NCBI GenBank assembly: GCA_015680905.1
Contig: CM027377.1
Coordinates: 60,843,501 to 60,907,500, forward strand
Direction of reading: 5' to 3'
From: Coptis chinensis
Taxonomy: Eukaryota > Streptophyta > Magnoliopsida > Ranunculales > Ranunculaceae
Length of the DNA: 64,000 bases
Position 1 is the first letter of the stretch; every line of letters begins with the position of its first letter. Below, piece by piece: positions 1 through 9,557 of this stretch. The notes beneath the pieces were generated by a model. It did no database searches and was not told the origin of the DNA. It saw nothing but the letters and a program-made list of their open reading frames with translations. Position numbers and translations under genes: made by a program.

Positions 1-1217
1 TTCTCTCATAGAAGACCGACGACTCTTTCGATACATGGGAAAAGGTTGTGTTCTCCTTCATTAAGAAGTACTTTTCGCCAAAGAAAACAGAAGAGATAAG
101 AAGCAAGATACAGTTCTTCAGACAAAGTCTGAGTGAGACATTCTCCGAAGCATGGGATAGATTCTCTGACCTACTCCATTTATGTCCTCACCATAAACTA
201 GAAAAATCCACTCTTGTCCAATGTTTATTCAAAGACCTTCTCCCATAACACAAAGTAACCCTCGACATCATGAGTAATGACAATTTTTTGGATAGAGATA
301 CAACTGAAGCCTTAACTTTTCTTGAAAACCAAGCTAAAAAGAGTACCCATTGGGGCGACATAAACAATTCTAGAACAACCCAACCCAGTACATCTAAGGC
401 TAGTGGTATTTTTGAGGTGAAATCAGATCCAGAAATGAAAACCCTAATAGAAACCCTCACAAGAACGATAGATGCCCTCACAACCAAACAAAAAGACCAA
501 ACCCCTCATCCTGTCATGAACGTAAATAACTCACCATGCAATTTCTGTCTAAGCTTAAATCATATAGATGCCACATGTCCCTTTATCACAAACCTATCAT
601 CACTTCAGCCAGAAGAAGTATGTGCTTTCAATGTACCAAATGCACCGTGGAGACAACATCCAAACTTCGCATGGACCAACATTCCACAAAACCAAACACC
701 ACCTATCATCACTTCAGCCAGAAGAAGTATGTGCTTTCAATGTACCAAATGCACCGTGGAGACAACATCCAAACTTCGCATGAACCAACATTCCACAAAA
801 CCAAACACCACCAAGTTTCAATAAACCAACAAATACATTCAGACAAGGACAAGGACAAGGTACCTATAACAATCAAACAAAGCATTGGTTCCATCCCAGT
901 TTAACCAGAACTATCAAAACCCACCTATCAACAACCAAAGAGACCTAGTTCCTGTTACACCATCAACTAGTGTCCAAACAAATAAGCCCACCGAAATAAT
1001 GTTATCTGTCTTGCAACAGCAAACCCAAATCCTAGCATCCATGCAAATGATGCAACAATCTATGGACTTGTTAGCCCAAGTTAAAACCCAGAAAGGTGTG
1101 TTCCTAAGTCAAGCTATTCCTAATCTTAAACTAACAAATAGAGCCTTTGAAGCAACAAGTGACGTGAACGAAGCTGGAGCGCTAAAAACTCTTTCTTAAT
1201 CATCCCATCTACGAGGA
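1..1217 (+). pseudogene. gag pseudogene of element 1, fused to the tail of integrase
   Basis: This is a capsid/nucleocapsid (gag) remnant, cut by the window edge. One reading frame runs through residues typical of Ty3/gypsy gag (KKYFSPKKT, SEAWDRFSDLL.LCPHH), with stops at 9-11 and 246-248. A CX2CX4HX4C zinc knuckle (CNFC, H, C) is at about 537-580. Immediately after it a 109-bp tandem duplication shifts the frame. A Gln-rich C-terminal part follows (about 885-1160). Around 1160 the sequence passes straight into a tail like the end of pol (LFLNHPIYED then stop), matching the end of element 2 integrase (LLKDPVYTD then stop). The intervening pol is deleted. Confidence 0.8.
592..809 (+). repeat. 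109-bp tandem duplication inside gag
   Basis: Two direct copies, 592-700 and 701-809, start with ACCTATCATCACTTCAGCC and differ at very few bases (ATGGACC versus ATGAACC near the end). The period is not a multiple of three, so the duplication itself breaks gag and produces overlapping ORFs in two frames. Confidence 0.95.
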
Positions 1218-2252
1218 TTGAATCCTTTTTTTCCGATGTATTCCTTTCCCACTCCATTCCATCTTTTCCTTTAAAGGGATATATCAATAAGGTAACTGGA
1301 CCTCTCCATTTGAAGGGTGTGGTTGTAAGTGTCGGAGCCTTAGTCCACATTATATCTCGCATATTCTTTATAAAATATTTTTTACTCATTGTTGGAATAA
1401 GTGTTAACCTGTGGAGCGAGTATACAATTTTTCTTTTCTTTATTTTACACTTCTTTTTCAAAAATGTTTGTTTTCCTAGTGCTATTAATGATAGATTTTT
1501 GATATATCAATAGTTAAGTGATTTTTCAAAATGGGCAATGGATTTTACACAGATCAACCCCTAGAACAACGCAATCTAGTGGCAGTTTAAGATCAGCTTT
1601 GCTTACTAAGGGTCGCCTATATCACCGAGCTATTTGCTTGGGTCAGGACATTCCATGTCTTGTGCTATAAATCCCCCAACTCGCATAGCTGAAGCTCTGT
1701 CTATCTAGATTGGGTTCACCACAGAGCCGACAAGAAAGTTGCTTAAGATTATCTATCATATTTTGTTTATAAGTAGTAACATCTAGAATCACTACTTTTG
1801 AGTACGAATTTCTTAAAATATCTCTCCATAGTTTTCAAACCCAGAGGATAAAAAAATGAAAGTTATACGTTCGGAGTAACCAAAATGATACCGGATTAAC
1901 GTATAATTTTATCTTCTAGACAAAACCTCTATATGGATAGAGATATATTTTGAACGAGAAAACCAACTAAAAAAAAAAGCGAGGCGTCTCCAAATGAGAA
2001 TTAAACAAATAGAGTAACCCAAAGTGATACTATTCTCTATTAAGTTTAATTCTATCTTTTTGCCTCCACCTCTCTATTTTGTCTCGAGAATCTGACGTTA
2101 AAAGACTCGAAAATTTTCAAAATTTCCTTTCTTAAAAACTTTTCCCTCTCGTTTAAATCTTTTCCCCTTCTAAATCTCTCTCGTTTCTGAAAAAAATTTC
2201 AAAAATATCTTCTGTAGCAAACAAAAACCCTCCACCTAGACAGACTAGATAG
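1218..2252 (+). other. Non-coding spacer of element 1 after pol
   Basis: No coding region is supported. The stretch around 1311-1350 (GGGTGTGGTTGTAAGTGTCG...) matches the post-integrase segment of element 2 at about 7177-7215. The stretch around 1537-1680 is distantly similar to 7779-7930 of element 2. A copy of a conserved GATCTGACGTTAAAAGACTC-like motif is at about 2083-2112. Confidence 0.6.
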
Positions 2253-2522
2253 ATCAGTTTCAATGATCGTGTGCAAGCATTTCCTAGAGAACTGCAGCTA
2301 AAGATATGGACACATATATCGAAAATCATTTCTAGTTTAGGTAAGAGTTCATACGCACGTAAAATAGGAGATATGAGAGAAGGTTGGTGCTTGAATTGTC
2401 AAACACCAACTTTCCCCGGTTTTTAACCTCATAATAATTTTGTTTATAAACTCTACATGTGTTATCCCCCAGTGCATTACGCTCAGTCTAAGAGAGCAAT
2501 TCAGCCATCTGGTTGGGATTGA
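2253..2522 (+). pseudogene. orfS remnant of element 1 (RELQL / GWCxNCQTP protein)
   Basis: This frame keeps the motifs of orfS from elements 2 and 3: FPRELQLKIW at about 2280-2309, EGWCLNCQTPTFPG at about 2376-2420, a YKLYMCYPP-like segment and PSGWD before the TGA at 2520. A stop at 2250 and another at 2424 break it, and no ATG is visible in frame. Nucleotide identity to elements 2 and 3 is low while these residues persist, so the protein was probably under selection. The RELQL..IW segment recalls the core of an F-box-like helix, but that is only a resemblance. Confidence 0.6.
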
Positions 2523-3077
2523 CTCAAGTTTTCAAAAACTTCCAAGTCTTGGGGATTTGACTTAAAACGACCCAACTTTTTAAAATTTCAGTCAATCTTA
2601 TTCAAAACCTAAAAAAATTAATTAAAATTTTTCTTTCTATTATCTGTACATATTTCCCTACAGTTCATATATAGTTCTTTCCATCATCTGTTTTTCATCC
2701 ACCGTTGGATGTGAGTATATCCTATACTGTTATGTTGCATTTTCAATTTTGATCGTCTTGGTACCTCACGAGTCAAGATTGGATGAGTAACGAAGTGTAG
2801 ATCGGCTCTTGAAGTTGTCAAAGCACTGAGGACAAGATTGGAATTTCCTGATTTCATTTGAGCTTGGACCAAAAATTCATTTTCTTTAAATAGGCACGTG
2901 CCATCAAACCATTAAGCCCACGCAGCTGCCCCTTTCCCTTCTTCTCCATCACGAAATCCCCAACCCTAGCCGCCCAACTCGACTCGTGACCGCCCGTAAA
3001 CATCAACACACCTCCATCCAATTTTTTTCACAACCTTCCCCATTTTCAAAACCCAATTTTTTAAAACCCTACTCTAA
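2523..3077 (+). other. Spacer between orfS and orfA of element 1
   Basis: Non-coding. Begins with a diverged copy (about 2547-2577) of the motif that also follows orfS in the other elements. A TTTAAATAGG TATA-like site at about 2884-2893 is followed by a C-rich leader up to the orfA start at 3078. Confidence 0.5.
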
Positions 3078-4024
3078 ATGGCTCGAGTTTTTAAAATCGT
3101 GCCGAAGCAAAATTTTCATGGCCTCTTTTATTCCGATCTGTTTGAAGTGCACTTCAGGCTGAGATCAGAAGAAGAGGATGGGAACCCTTGGTTTTGTTGG
3201 AAGATGTGGCTTATTCTCCCTCTCTTACTCTTTCGTTTTATAACTGCATGCTTAGAGGGGAGGATGACCGCATTACGGTTGTCAAGGATGGCCGCTCACT
3301 AGAGCTCACCAAGGAGGTGTTGAGCGGAGTTCTGGGGATTCCTATGAAGGCTTATGTTCAGACGGAACAGTCCCCAGATGGAAAGACCATCGATGTGATG
3401 ATGGTAGAGACGCTTCTCGAGGGGGTTAAAAAGCCCAAGTCTCACTGCGCTTTTCAGAGTTCGCTACGAATGAACCAACTTTTGCGGTATCTCGATGGGC
3501 GACCTACAACCCGCTAGCTAGGCAAGCCTTCATATATAGGTAAGGTGATGCTTCATCTTTCATAGATTCTTCAAGAGCAGAAGAATAACTTATGCATCGT
3601 CTCCTTTATCTTAACCGAAGAAGTCAACTGCCCCTCTGCCAGTGCTGGTCACCAAGATCATGCAACACTGGGGGTTCCAAGCCATAAACGCCCTTGTGGA
3701 GGTTAAGGACACTACCACAGGTCCTATCTATGCCCACTGCGTCCAGAAGTTATGGCTTCCACCTGCCGCTAGAGCTCCTGAGCAAGCACGCCTGACCAAG
3801 AAGGTGGATTACTTCGCTGAAGATGCCACTCGATAGTTCACTCAGCCCATGGACGGAATTCACTTCCTCCATGGAAGCCAGAGGATTATGCACTCATATC
3901 TCCACCAGCTCAGGGAAACTCAGGGTAACATCATAGCAGAACAACGGACTATCAGAGAGGAGCAGCGAACCTTCCAGCAGGAGCAACGACGCTTTTAGCA
4001 CAGTGTCACTAGAACACTACAGAG
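3078..4024 (+). pseudogene. orfA of element 1, 5' part (plant-transposon-protein family)
   Basis: This is an accessory ORF after pol, resembling the 'putative plant transposon protein' family (Pfam Transposase_32, from memory). It starts MARVFKIVPKQNF, changes frame near 3180, and continues with a SLELTKEVLSGVLGIPM segment like orfB of element 3 (FELTKEVISDILQIPM). It shifts frame again after 3517, then has the PMDGIHFLH motif and a Gln/Glu-rich helix (3843-4000). A TAG interrupts it at about 3996. Element 2 is inserted at 4024; the remaining codons are at 16434-16539. Confidence 0.7.
4020..4024. repeat. Left target-site duplication (CAGAG) of element 2
   Basis: CAGAG directly precedes the LTR start TGATAAGC. 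The same five bases follow the right LTR at 16429-16433. A 5-bp duplication is typical of LTR retrotransposon integration. Confidence 0.95.
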
Positions 4025-5531
4025 TGATAAGCACCCAACACTATAATATGAAACCCCATTGAGACATATAAATTTGGTTAATTATGTGTTTAATAATCAT
4101 GAAATAAATATATTTTCGTACTTTTGCAGGTATTCGCAGTAAACATGAAAATATTAGTTAAACCTGGGTTAAAGCACGGGGAACGACGTACATATGAATT
4201 CTTCCAAATCAGCCATGTAAAGCACAACAAATCCGCACAGAAGCATCAAACTTCCGAAGCTCTTACCTCTTGAACCAGGACTCCGAATGCAACAAGTGAG
4301 CTGCTCAGACAATCAGGGCGATGAACTCTATGCATATGCGGGAAGTTGTAAAATTACCAAAAGGCCGGACTGCCACTAGACTGCACGTGGACCCATTATG
4401 CGGGCTTACAAGATTTGATGAGTCATCAATCATGGGGCATGTCAAGACAAAAATGCCAAATTATTGGTGCAAAGTTGACACCTTGCATGTAATTAATTAG
4501 ATTAGGTGTTAATAGAAAAAAAAAGGCAAGGTGTCACTTTGTTTTAATATGGTGGATAAAAATGAAGTAAATGTGGTTTGGTGTTTCACGTGGGAAGAAA
4601 TGAGATTTCTCTCAAATGGAGAAGAAAACAAAACAAGGGGGGGACAATCCATTTACTCCCTTGACTTCTTTTCCTTTACCATGTATTATTTTAGTTCCTT
4701 AGTTTTGGATAGTTTTTTAGTTTTTGGTTTTGGAACAAAAGCTTGTAATAGTTTTAATGGAGAAAACTTTGTTTTCTTCTAGTGGAAATAAAATCTAAAT
4801 GCAAGTGAGTTTTTATAGTTAGTTTCTTCTTTTTGTTCTCTCTCCCTCTTTTTACATTCTACATTAGTCATCTTTTAGCCCAAGGACCATGAGCTAAACC
4901 TCCCCTTTGTGGGGAGTTAATAATACTCATGTGAGGGAAAATCTTTGTTATTTGGTTTAGTGAGTTGTTTAGGAAGAACAACTAGACCTACATCCTATCC
5001 CAAAATGATAGTTGGTGTAGTGTCTAGTTAGGGATCAAAGTGATGAGCTTAGAGATAAGTCATTGCTTTGGTTCTACATGCTAGCATGTATGAGCTTAGA
5101 GATGAGTCATATATGTTAAGGATCAAGTTTTCTTTTATTAGGACTTGTCTAAGAGTTGTAGGAAGATTAAATGCACTTACTAAAATCAAATAACAAAATT
5201 TATTTTCACATGAGGAGAATTAACTCTCCACTTTTGTTTTATTAAAATTTTATCTTGTCTTAGTTACATGTTTACGTAACTTAATGTTTTAAATTTTTGT
5301 GTAGTAAAAAAACCAAGTATTTAGTATTTATAAAATCATAGCTAAACTTACTCACTAGTTTCCTAAAAGAGTAAAACCAAGTTGTAAGTGGTCCTAGAAT
5401 TTAGGTTGGTTCAAATCCCTACACCAAACAATATGAACATGAAGATCGTGAGTATGGAAAAATATCTTTGAATTCGCACTTTGGCCAAAGAAGAGATTCA
5501 AATCTCTAATATAGCAAAAAGGTGAATATCA
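4025..5531 (+). repeat. 5' LTR of element 2
   Basis: 1507 bp, TG...CA ends, aligned along its length with 14916-16428. The copies differ by scattered substitutions, denser in the first ~400 bp. A short ORF at 4531-4782 is present in both LTRs but has no recognisable product and I do not treat it as a gene. Confidence 0.95.
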
Positions 5532-5534
5532 AAA

Positions 5535-5609
5535 TGGCGCCGCTGCCAGGGAACGAACCCGGGTCATCCGCGTGACAGGCGGGAATACTCACCACTATAC
5601 TACAACGAC
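5535..5609 (-). tRNA. Full-length tRNA-Asp(GUC) complement fused to the primer-binding site
   Basis: The minus strand of 5538-5609 reads as a complete 72-nt plant tRNA-Asp with anticodon GTC (complement of 5574-5576), TTCG in the T-arm and a paired acceptor stem. It starts three bases after the 5' LTR. It is preceded by TGG (5535-5537), the complement of the CCA tail, which plant nuclear tRNA genes do not encode. Athila elements normally carry only about 12-18 bases of tRNA-Asp complement here. The likely origin is copying of the whole tRNA primer during reverse transcription, not an ordinary tRNA gene. A tRNA finder would probably still score it as a gene, and internal A and B boxes may be functional; I cannot tell. 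Confidence 0.85.
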
Positions 5610-5699
5610 CATTTATCAAATATCTAGATCATATGATTTTATTCACAGAAATTAGAGATAAAAAAGGTTGCGAAAATGTGGTTGCAGACCATTTATCAA
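5607..5699 (+). repeat. 13-bp repeat GACCATTTATCAA marking a template switch
   Basis: GACCATTTATCAA occurs at 5607-5619, where GAC is the end of the tRNA complement, and again at 5687-5699 inside the integrase reading frame. The junction of tRNA and pol sequence is explained if the tRNA 5' end annealed to or jumped onto pol sequence through GAC. Confidence 0.7.
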
Positions 5700-7078
5700 G
5701 AATTGTCTGTGATATTGATACTGATACCGAACCTATCTGTGATTCCTTTCTGGATGAACACTTATATTCCATTTTTTCGTCCCCCTGGTACACTGACATA
5801 GTAAATTACTTAGTTACCGAGAAAGTCCCTTCATCTTGGTCTCGTAATGACCGAAAAAAGTTCTTATCCACTGTGAAATTTTATTTCTGGGATGATCCCT
5901 ACCTCTTCAAGTATTGTTCCGACCAACTAATCCGTCGTTGCATTCCCGACTGGGAACACAATGACGTGTTATCCTTCTGCCATGAACAATCTTGTGGTGG
6001 TCATTTTAGTGGTAAGAAAACAGTGGCCAAGGTTCTACAATATGGATTTTATTGGTCAACACTGTTTAGAGATGCACATGAGCATTGTAAAGCATACAAC
6101 CGCTGCCAGCAGCTAGGACGCATTACTCAACGCAATATGATGCCCTTAAATCCCATTTTGATTGTGGAAATCTTTGATGTATGGGGCATCGACTTCATGG
6201 GTCCCTTTCCAAATTTTTATGGTTTCCTTTCCATACTGGTAGCAGTTGACTACGTGTCAAAATGGATTGAGGCATTGGCATGTCGTGCTAATGATCATAA
6301 AACTGTCGTTTTTTTTGTAAAAGAAAATATTTTCTCTCGATTTGGCGTTCCAAAAGCTATTATTAGTGATGGGGAAAAACATTTCTGTAATAAATTTTTT
6401 GAATCATTAGTAAAGAAATATGGAGTCACGCACAAAGTGACAACTCCGTATCATCCTCAAACCAGTGGCCAAGTAAAAGTCTCTAATAGAGAGATCAAAT
6501 CCATTTTTGAAAAAATGGTTAATCCATCTAGAAAAGATTGGTCTCTACGATTATCTGATGCCTTGTGGGCATACAGAACAGCTTTTAAGACACCTATAGG
6601 GATGTCTCCTTATCGCCTCGTTTTTGGAAAACCTTGTCACTGCCGGTTGAACTTGAGCATCGCGGCTCTATGGGCCATCAAAAGCCTCAATTATAATACT
6701 AATGCGGCAGACGCAAAGAGAAAATTGCAGTTAAATGAGCTTGAAGAAATTTGGAGTGATGCCTATGATCTCTCGAAAGCTTATAAAGCCAACATGAAAA
6801 GAGTGCATGACAAGCACATATTGAGAAAAGATTTCAAAGTTGGTCAAAAAGTTTTGTTGTACAACTCAAAATTACGCATTTTTCCAGGAAAATTAAAAAC
6901 TCGATGGTCTGGTCCTTTCATTGTCTCTGCTGTCACCCCTTATAGGGCTATATCTTTGAAAAACGTAAATGATGACAACAAATTTCAAGTAAATGGCCAA
7001 CGCGTTGAACATTATCATGAGTTGCGCTCTCCAGATGTCGAAGAGACTCTTCTCAAAGATCCAGTCTACACAGACTAA
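5633..7078 (+). CDS. Integrase region of element 2 pol (RNase H tail plus integrase)
   Basis: An open 481-codon frame. The first codons are chimeric; from about 5650 it follows the RNase H/integrase linker ([18 protein letters not shown]). The zinc domain has its histidines, but one cysteine of the final pair is Tyr (HCKAYNRCQ; element 3 has HCKACNRCQ). The core has the first two acidic residues ([19 protein letters not shown]), but the catalytic Glu is Lys (SGQVKVSN; element 3 has SGQVEVSN). A GPF/Y-type C-terminal module ([13 protein letters not shown]) is present. Integrase joins retrotransposon DNA to host DNA; this copy is open but almost certainly inactive. No upstream pol remains to make it as part of a polyprotein. 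Confidence 0.85.
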   Translation: MILFTEIRDKKGCENVVADHLSRIVCDIDTDTEPICDSFLDEHLYSIFSSPWYTDIVNYLVTEKVPSSWSRNDRKKFLSTVKFYFWDDPYLFKYCSDQLIRRCIPDWEHNDVLSFCHEQSCGGHFSGKKTVAKVLQYGFYWSTLFRDAHEHCKAYNRCQQLGRITQRNMMPLNPILIVEIFDVWGIDFMGPFPNFYGFLSILVAVDYVSKWIEALACRANDHKTVVFFVKENIFSRFGVPKAIISDGEKHFCNKFFESLVKKYGVTHKVTTPYHPQTSGQVKVSNREIKSIFEKMVNPSRKDWSLRLSDALWAYRTAFKTPIGMSPYRLVFGKPCHCRLNLSIAALWAIKSLNYNTNAADAKRKLQLNELEEIWSDAYDLSKAYKANMKRVHDKHILRKDFKVGQKVLLYNSKLRIFPGKLKTRWSGPFIVSAVTPYRAISLKNVNDDNKFQVNGQRVEHYHELRSPDVEETLLKDPVYTD

Positions 7079-7241
7079 TAGATTCACTGGTGTACTTCTT
7101 TCCATGTGATATAAACATGGAAAGTATGCCATTAGGGTAGCTGGGCCCTCTTCTATTTTCTTTTCTAAAAATCCCTAGAGTGTGTGGTTGCAAGCGCCGG
7201 AACCTTAGTCCATAAAAACTCTACTTCAGAACTGAGTATAA
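7079..7241 (+). other. Post-integrase conserved spacer of element 2
   Basis: Non-coding. It contains GTGTGGTTGCAAGCGCCGGAACCTTAGTCCAT, split here as GTGTGGTTGCAAGCG and CCGGAACCTTAGTCC, also found in element 1 (about 1317-1350) and element 3 (about 56005-56035, reversed). Conservation in all three suggests a cis signal, possibly for a spliced or subgenomic RNA; function is inference. Confidence 0.5.
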
Positions 7242-7586
7242 ATGTCTTCTGTTAATCGAGCAAACGTGCCTTCTGATAAACAATGGGTACCAAAAATTTC
7301 AACTCCTTCCTTCTCTTCCCTTTTCTATTCTCTTTCTCGCGAACTTCAGCTTATCATTTGGTGTAAATCTCACCCATCTCGAATAGGTAATGGTCGTAGT
7401 ACTTTTGCTCGAAAGCAACGGGCGAAAAGGATGGGGTGGTGTATGAATTATCAAACACCTTTCTGTCCTGGTCTTGATCTACTATCTGATATGAGCCAGT
7501 ATAAGGTATATTATTGTCTGACACCAGCTCAGCAGGATAAACTTCATCGTCGTCCCGTTGCTCCCACAGGTTGGGATTTGTCTTGA
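7242..7586 (+). CDS. orfS of element 2 (conserved short accessory ORF)
   Basis: 114 residues, beginning at ATG 7242. It contains SRELQLIIWCKSH near residue 32, a basic stretch, GWCMNYQTPFCPGLDL, YKVYYCLTPAQQ and PVAPTGWD at the C-terminus. Element 3 carries a near-identical C-terminal 90 residues, and element 1 keeps the main motifs at much lower identity. A CxxC pair (GWCMNC in element 3, GWCLNC in element 1) is CMNY here. I do not recognise the family. The helix with RELQL may be F-box-like, but there is no firm evidence. No membrane segment is evident. Confidence 0.65.
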   Translation: MSSVNRANVPSDKQWVPKISTPSFSSLFYSLSRELQLIIWCKSHPSRIGNGRSTFARKQRAKRMGWCMNYQTPFCPGLDLLSDMSQYKVYYCLTPAQQDKLHRRPVAPTGWDLS

Positions 7587-7680
7587 GGATCTGCCGTTAA
7601 AAGACTCACATTCGTCTTGAGGATCTGACGTTAAAAGACTCACATTTGTCTTAAGGATCTGACGTTAAAAGACTCAACTT
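7583..7680 (+). repeat. Three tandem copies of a ~34-bp motif after orfS
   Basis: Three copies of a unit with core GGATCTGACGTTAAAAGACT, starting about 7583, 7615 and 7649. Element 3 has three copies at the matching place (55553-55655). Element 1 has single diverged copies both before and after its orfS. GTCTT near the start and AAGAC near the end can pair as a short stem. Confidence 0.85.
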
Positions 7681-8594
7681 GTTTATACTCGTGTCTTTTA
7701 TTTTCACCTTTGCACTAAGTGTTGTGCACAAAGAGAGACGTGATAGGCAACATCGGATGGTCCCTCGTTCGCACGTGCAATGGATTTCACCAGGCCAACC
7801 CCGTATAGTTTTCTATTTGATGACAGTTCGGGGCGGTTTGAGGCTATACCATATGTACTAAGGGTAATATTATTATTAGACCATTGCACATTGGTCAGGG
7901 ATGGTACCGTCCTAAACCCTAGGCCCCCAAAACATAAAGGTTAAGCCCACACCGGGGGATTCGGTTTGCCCCAGAGCCGACATGACAGTTGCCTGATTTT
8001 ACAGTAATGATTTTCTTCTTGAAATCCGGTGTTGTTAACACGTTCATCTCCCCTTGTACATTTGTATATAAAATTTGTAAATAAATAAACTTCCTTAAAA
8101 AAAAAAAAAAGGGGGGGCGTTGCTTTTTACAAGATTCAAAGCCCCCAAATAAAAATAAAAAGGTTGAATGTGATTTTGTCATATTCTAGTGGATGGCAAT
8201 TTTAATGCCGATCGTTTTGATATCTCATTCGTTCAATTTGGAGTTAAAACGAATCGAAATTCCACGTTTAAAATTTCGGGACATAAGGGGAATTTCTGGA
8301 AATCAATTGGGCTTGGGCCAAAAATTAGAACCTGACCCAAATCACGAGTCTGGTCACAAAACCCAGCACACGAGGCGTCCCATGCGTCAGCCCCTCACTT
8401 TTCTTCCCCCCCCCCCCCCCCTGAAATCCGGATCTTGGTCCCCCATAGCAATCCTAGTGCACGCGGTACTGCTACACTAAATTTGACTCGCGCACGCGGT
8501 ACGAATCAAACCAGCTCCGATCCTGTTCGACCGGAACCATCCCCTCACTCCACACATCCAATATATAACCTCAGAATTTCATCTCAATCCCTCT
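7681..8594 (+). other. Spacer between orfS and orfA of element 2
   Basis: No supported gene. Around 7725-7930 it matches element 3 at about 55320-55510, and 8193-8350 matches element 3 at about 54890-55046; both have interrupted reading frames. It includes a poly-A/poly-G slip at 8098-8117 and a C-run at 8407-8421. TATATAACC at 8562-8570 is a possible TATA box for orfA. Confidence 0.5.
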
Positions 8595-9557
8595 ATGGCT
8601 GGACATCGGAGAATCACAATTGAGAGAAATTTTGCAAATCTCTATAATTCCGGAATGTTTCATCCCTTTTCCGATGGGGAAATTGCTAGTAGAGAGTGGG
8701 AATATCTTTTGCATCGAATTCTAGCTCATTATTCCAAAGATTTAGTGTTGAAGTTCTATAACAATGGAGGTTTTCGGGGGAATGAGTTTTGGATTACGGC
8801 GGATGGGTTGGAACGTGAACTCACGTTGGAATTGATTTCGACAACGACGAATATTCCAATCAACTCCGATAGTGTGACACTACTGATTTTGGAGTATCCA
8901 AATATAATGGAGTTGATGTTTGACACGCTTCTCGAGGTCGAATACAATGCTACCTCGAACTGCGTGTACCAGCACTCGCTCAGACGTAACCAACTAGCTA
9001 TTACTCAGTGGCTGGCTTACAACGTCATTGGAACTTCAAAGATGTCTGACATGAACAAGACATTCTTACAACTGCTATGGATCCTCCAGGAGAAGAAGGA
9101 TACCTTCTATATGGTCCATTTCTTGGTCCATGTTCTTATGTCTGCGTCAACCAGGTCAGCTCCTCTTGTTGTACTTGTTACTTAGCTTATGCTTAACTTA
9201 GGGTTCCAGTCAGCTAGTCCTTTAACTCCAACAAGGTCTTTTGAAAATTTTGCAATTTTCGAGACTTGTGTCATGGATCACTGGGACCCTATAGCGATAG
9301 ATGATATCGAGCGTAATAACGTACCTCCTCCTCCTCCTTCACCACCCAACTGTTTTAATGAGGATACCATGCGCCGAATCAGCACTCCCATGGAAGCTTT
9401 GAGACACATGAACACTAGCATGTGTAGGATGTTTCTTCGTCAGGAAGAGATGCTTACTTCCCAAAATGACTTCCAGCAAGAAATGCGTAATCGCAAAGGC
9501 CGTTTCCAGAGAATGATGATGGCAAATCAGCAGCAATTCCAAGATCAATCTTTCTGA
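8595..9557 (+). pseudogene. orfA of element 2 (one in-frame stop)
   Basis: A 321-codon frame from ATG 8595 to TGA at 9555-9557, interrupted only by TAG at 9183, where orfB has Lys (ALVTKIMMRWG). N-terminal part: RNFANLYNSGMF, SREWEYLLH, ELTLELISTTTNIPI. Middle: HSLRRNQLAITQWLAYNV and LLWILQEKKD. C-terminal: a proline run (PPPPPSPP), STPMEALRHMN and a Gln/Met-rich helix. The same order of motifs is in orfB, so the two are paralogues. It resembles the 'putative plant transposon protein' (Transposase_32-like) or env-like ORFs of Athila elements. Function unknown. Confidence 0.75.

Larger units (their letters stand above)
1..4024 (+). mobile_element. Element 1, 5' portion: decayed Athila-like Ty3/gypsy retrotransposon
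   Basis: This is the left half of an outer LTR retrotransposon whose 5' LTR lies outside the window. It holds a broken gag, then jumps to the last codons of pol, then accessory ORFs orfS and orfA. Protease, RT, RNase H and nearly all of integrase are absent. Element 2 sits in the middle of orfA, and element 1 resumes at 16434 after the duplicated CAGAG. Athila-like assignment rests on gag type, the post-pol ORFs and similarity to elements 2 and 3. Confidence 0.8.

Noticed and set aside
3783..3986. Minus-strand small ORFs over real genes (for example 33783-33986 and 27622-27822)
   Set aside because: They are shadows of the transposase and peroxidase exons on the other strand, without motifs.
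4531..4782. 83-codon ORF in the 5' LTR of element 2, repeated in the 3' LTR (15392-15679)
   Set aside because: It occurs because the LTRs are copies; no family resemblance, hydrophobic low-complexity content, and absent from the LTR of element 3.
5538..5609. Ordinary host tRNA-Asp gene
   Set aside because: It begins three bases after an LTR at the primer-site position and is preceded by TGG, complement of the CCA tail, and followed by a pol junction with microhomology. A retrotransposition origin explains all of this; a normal tRNA gene does not.
7679..7861. 60-codon ORF between orfS and orfA, similar to 55299-55511 of element 3
   Set aside because: Nucleotide homology is clear, but the frames diverge and end at different points, with no consistent start or end.
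8193..8480. 95-codon ORF before orfA, similar to 54669-55046 of element 3
   Set aside because: The shared part is short, then the frames go into unrelated sequence; in element 3 it overlaps orfT and its promoter. More likely conserved leader DNA.
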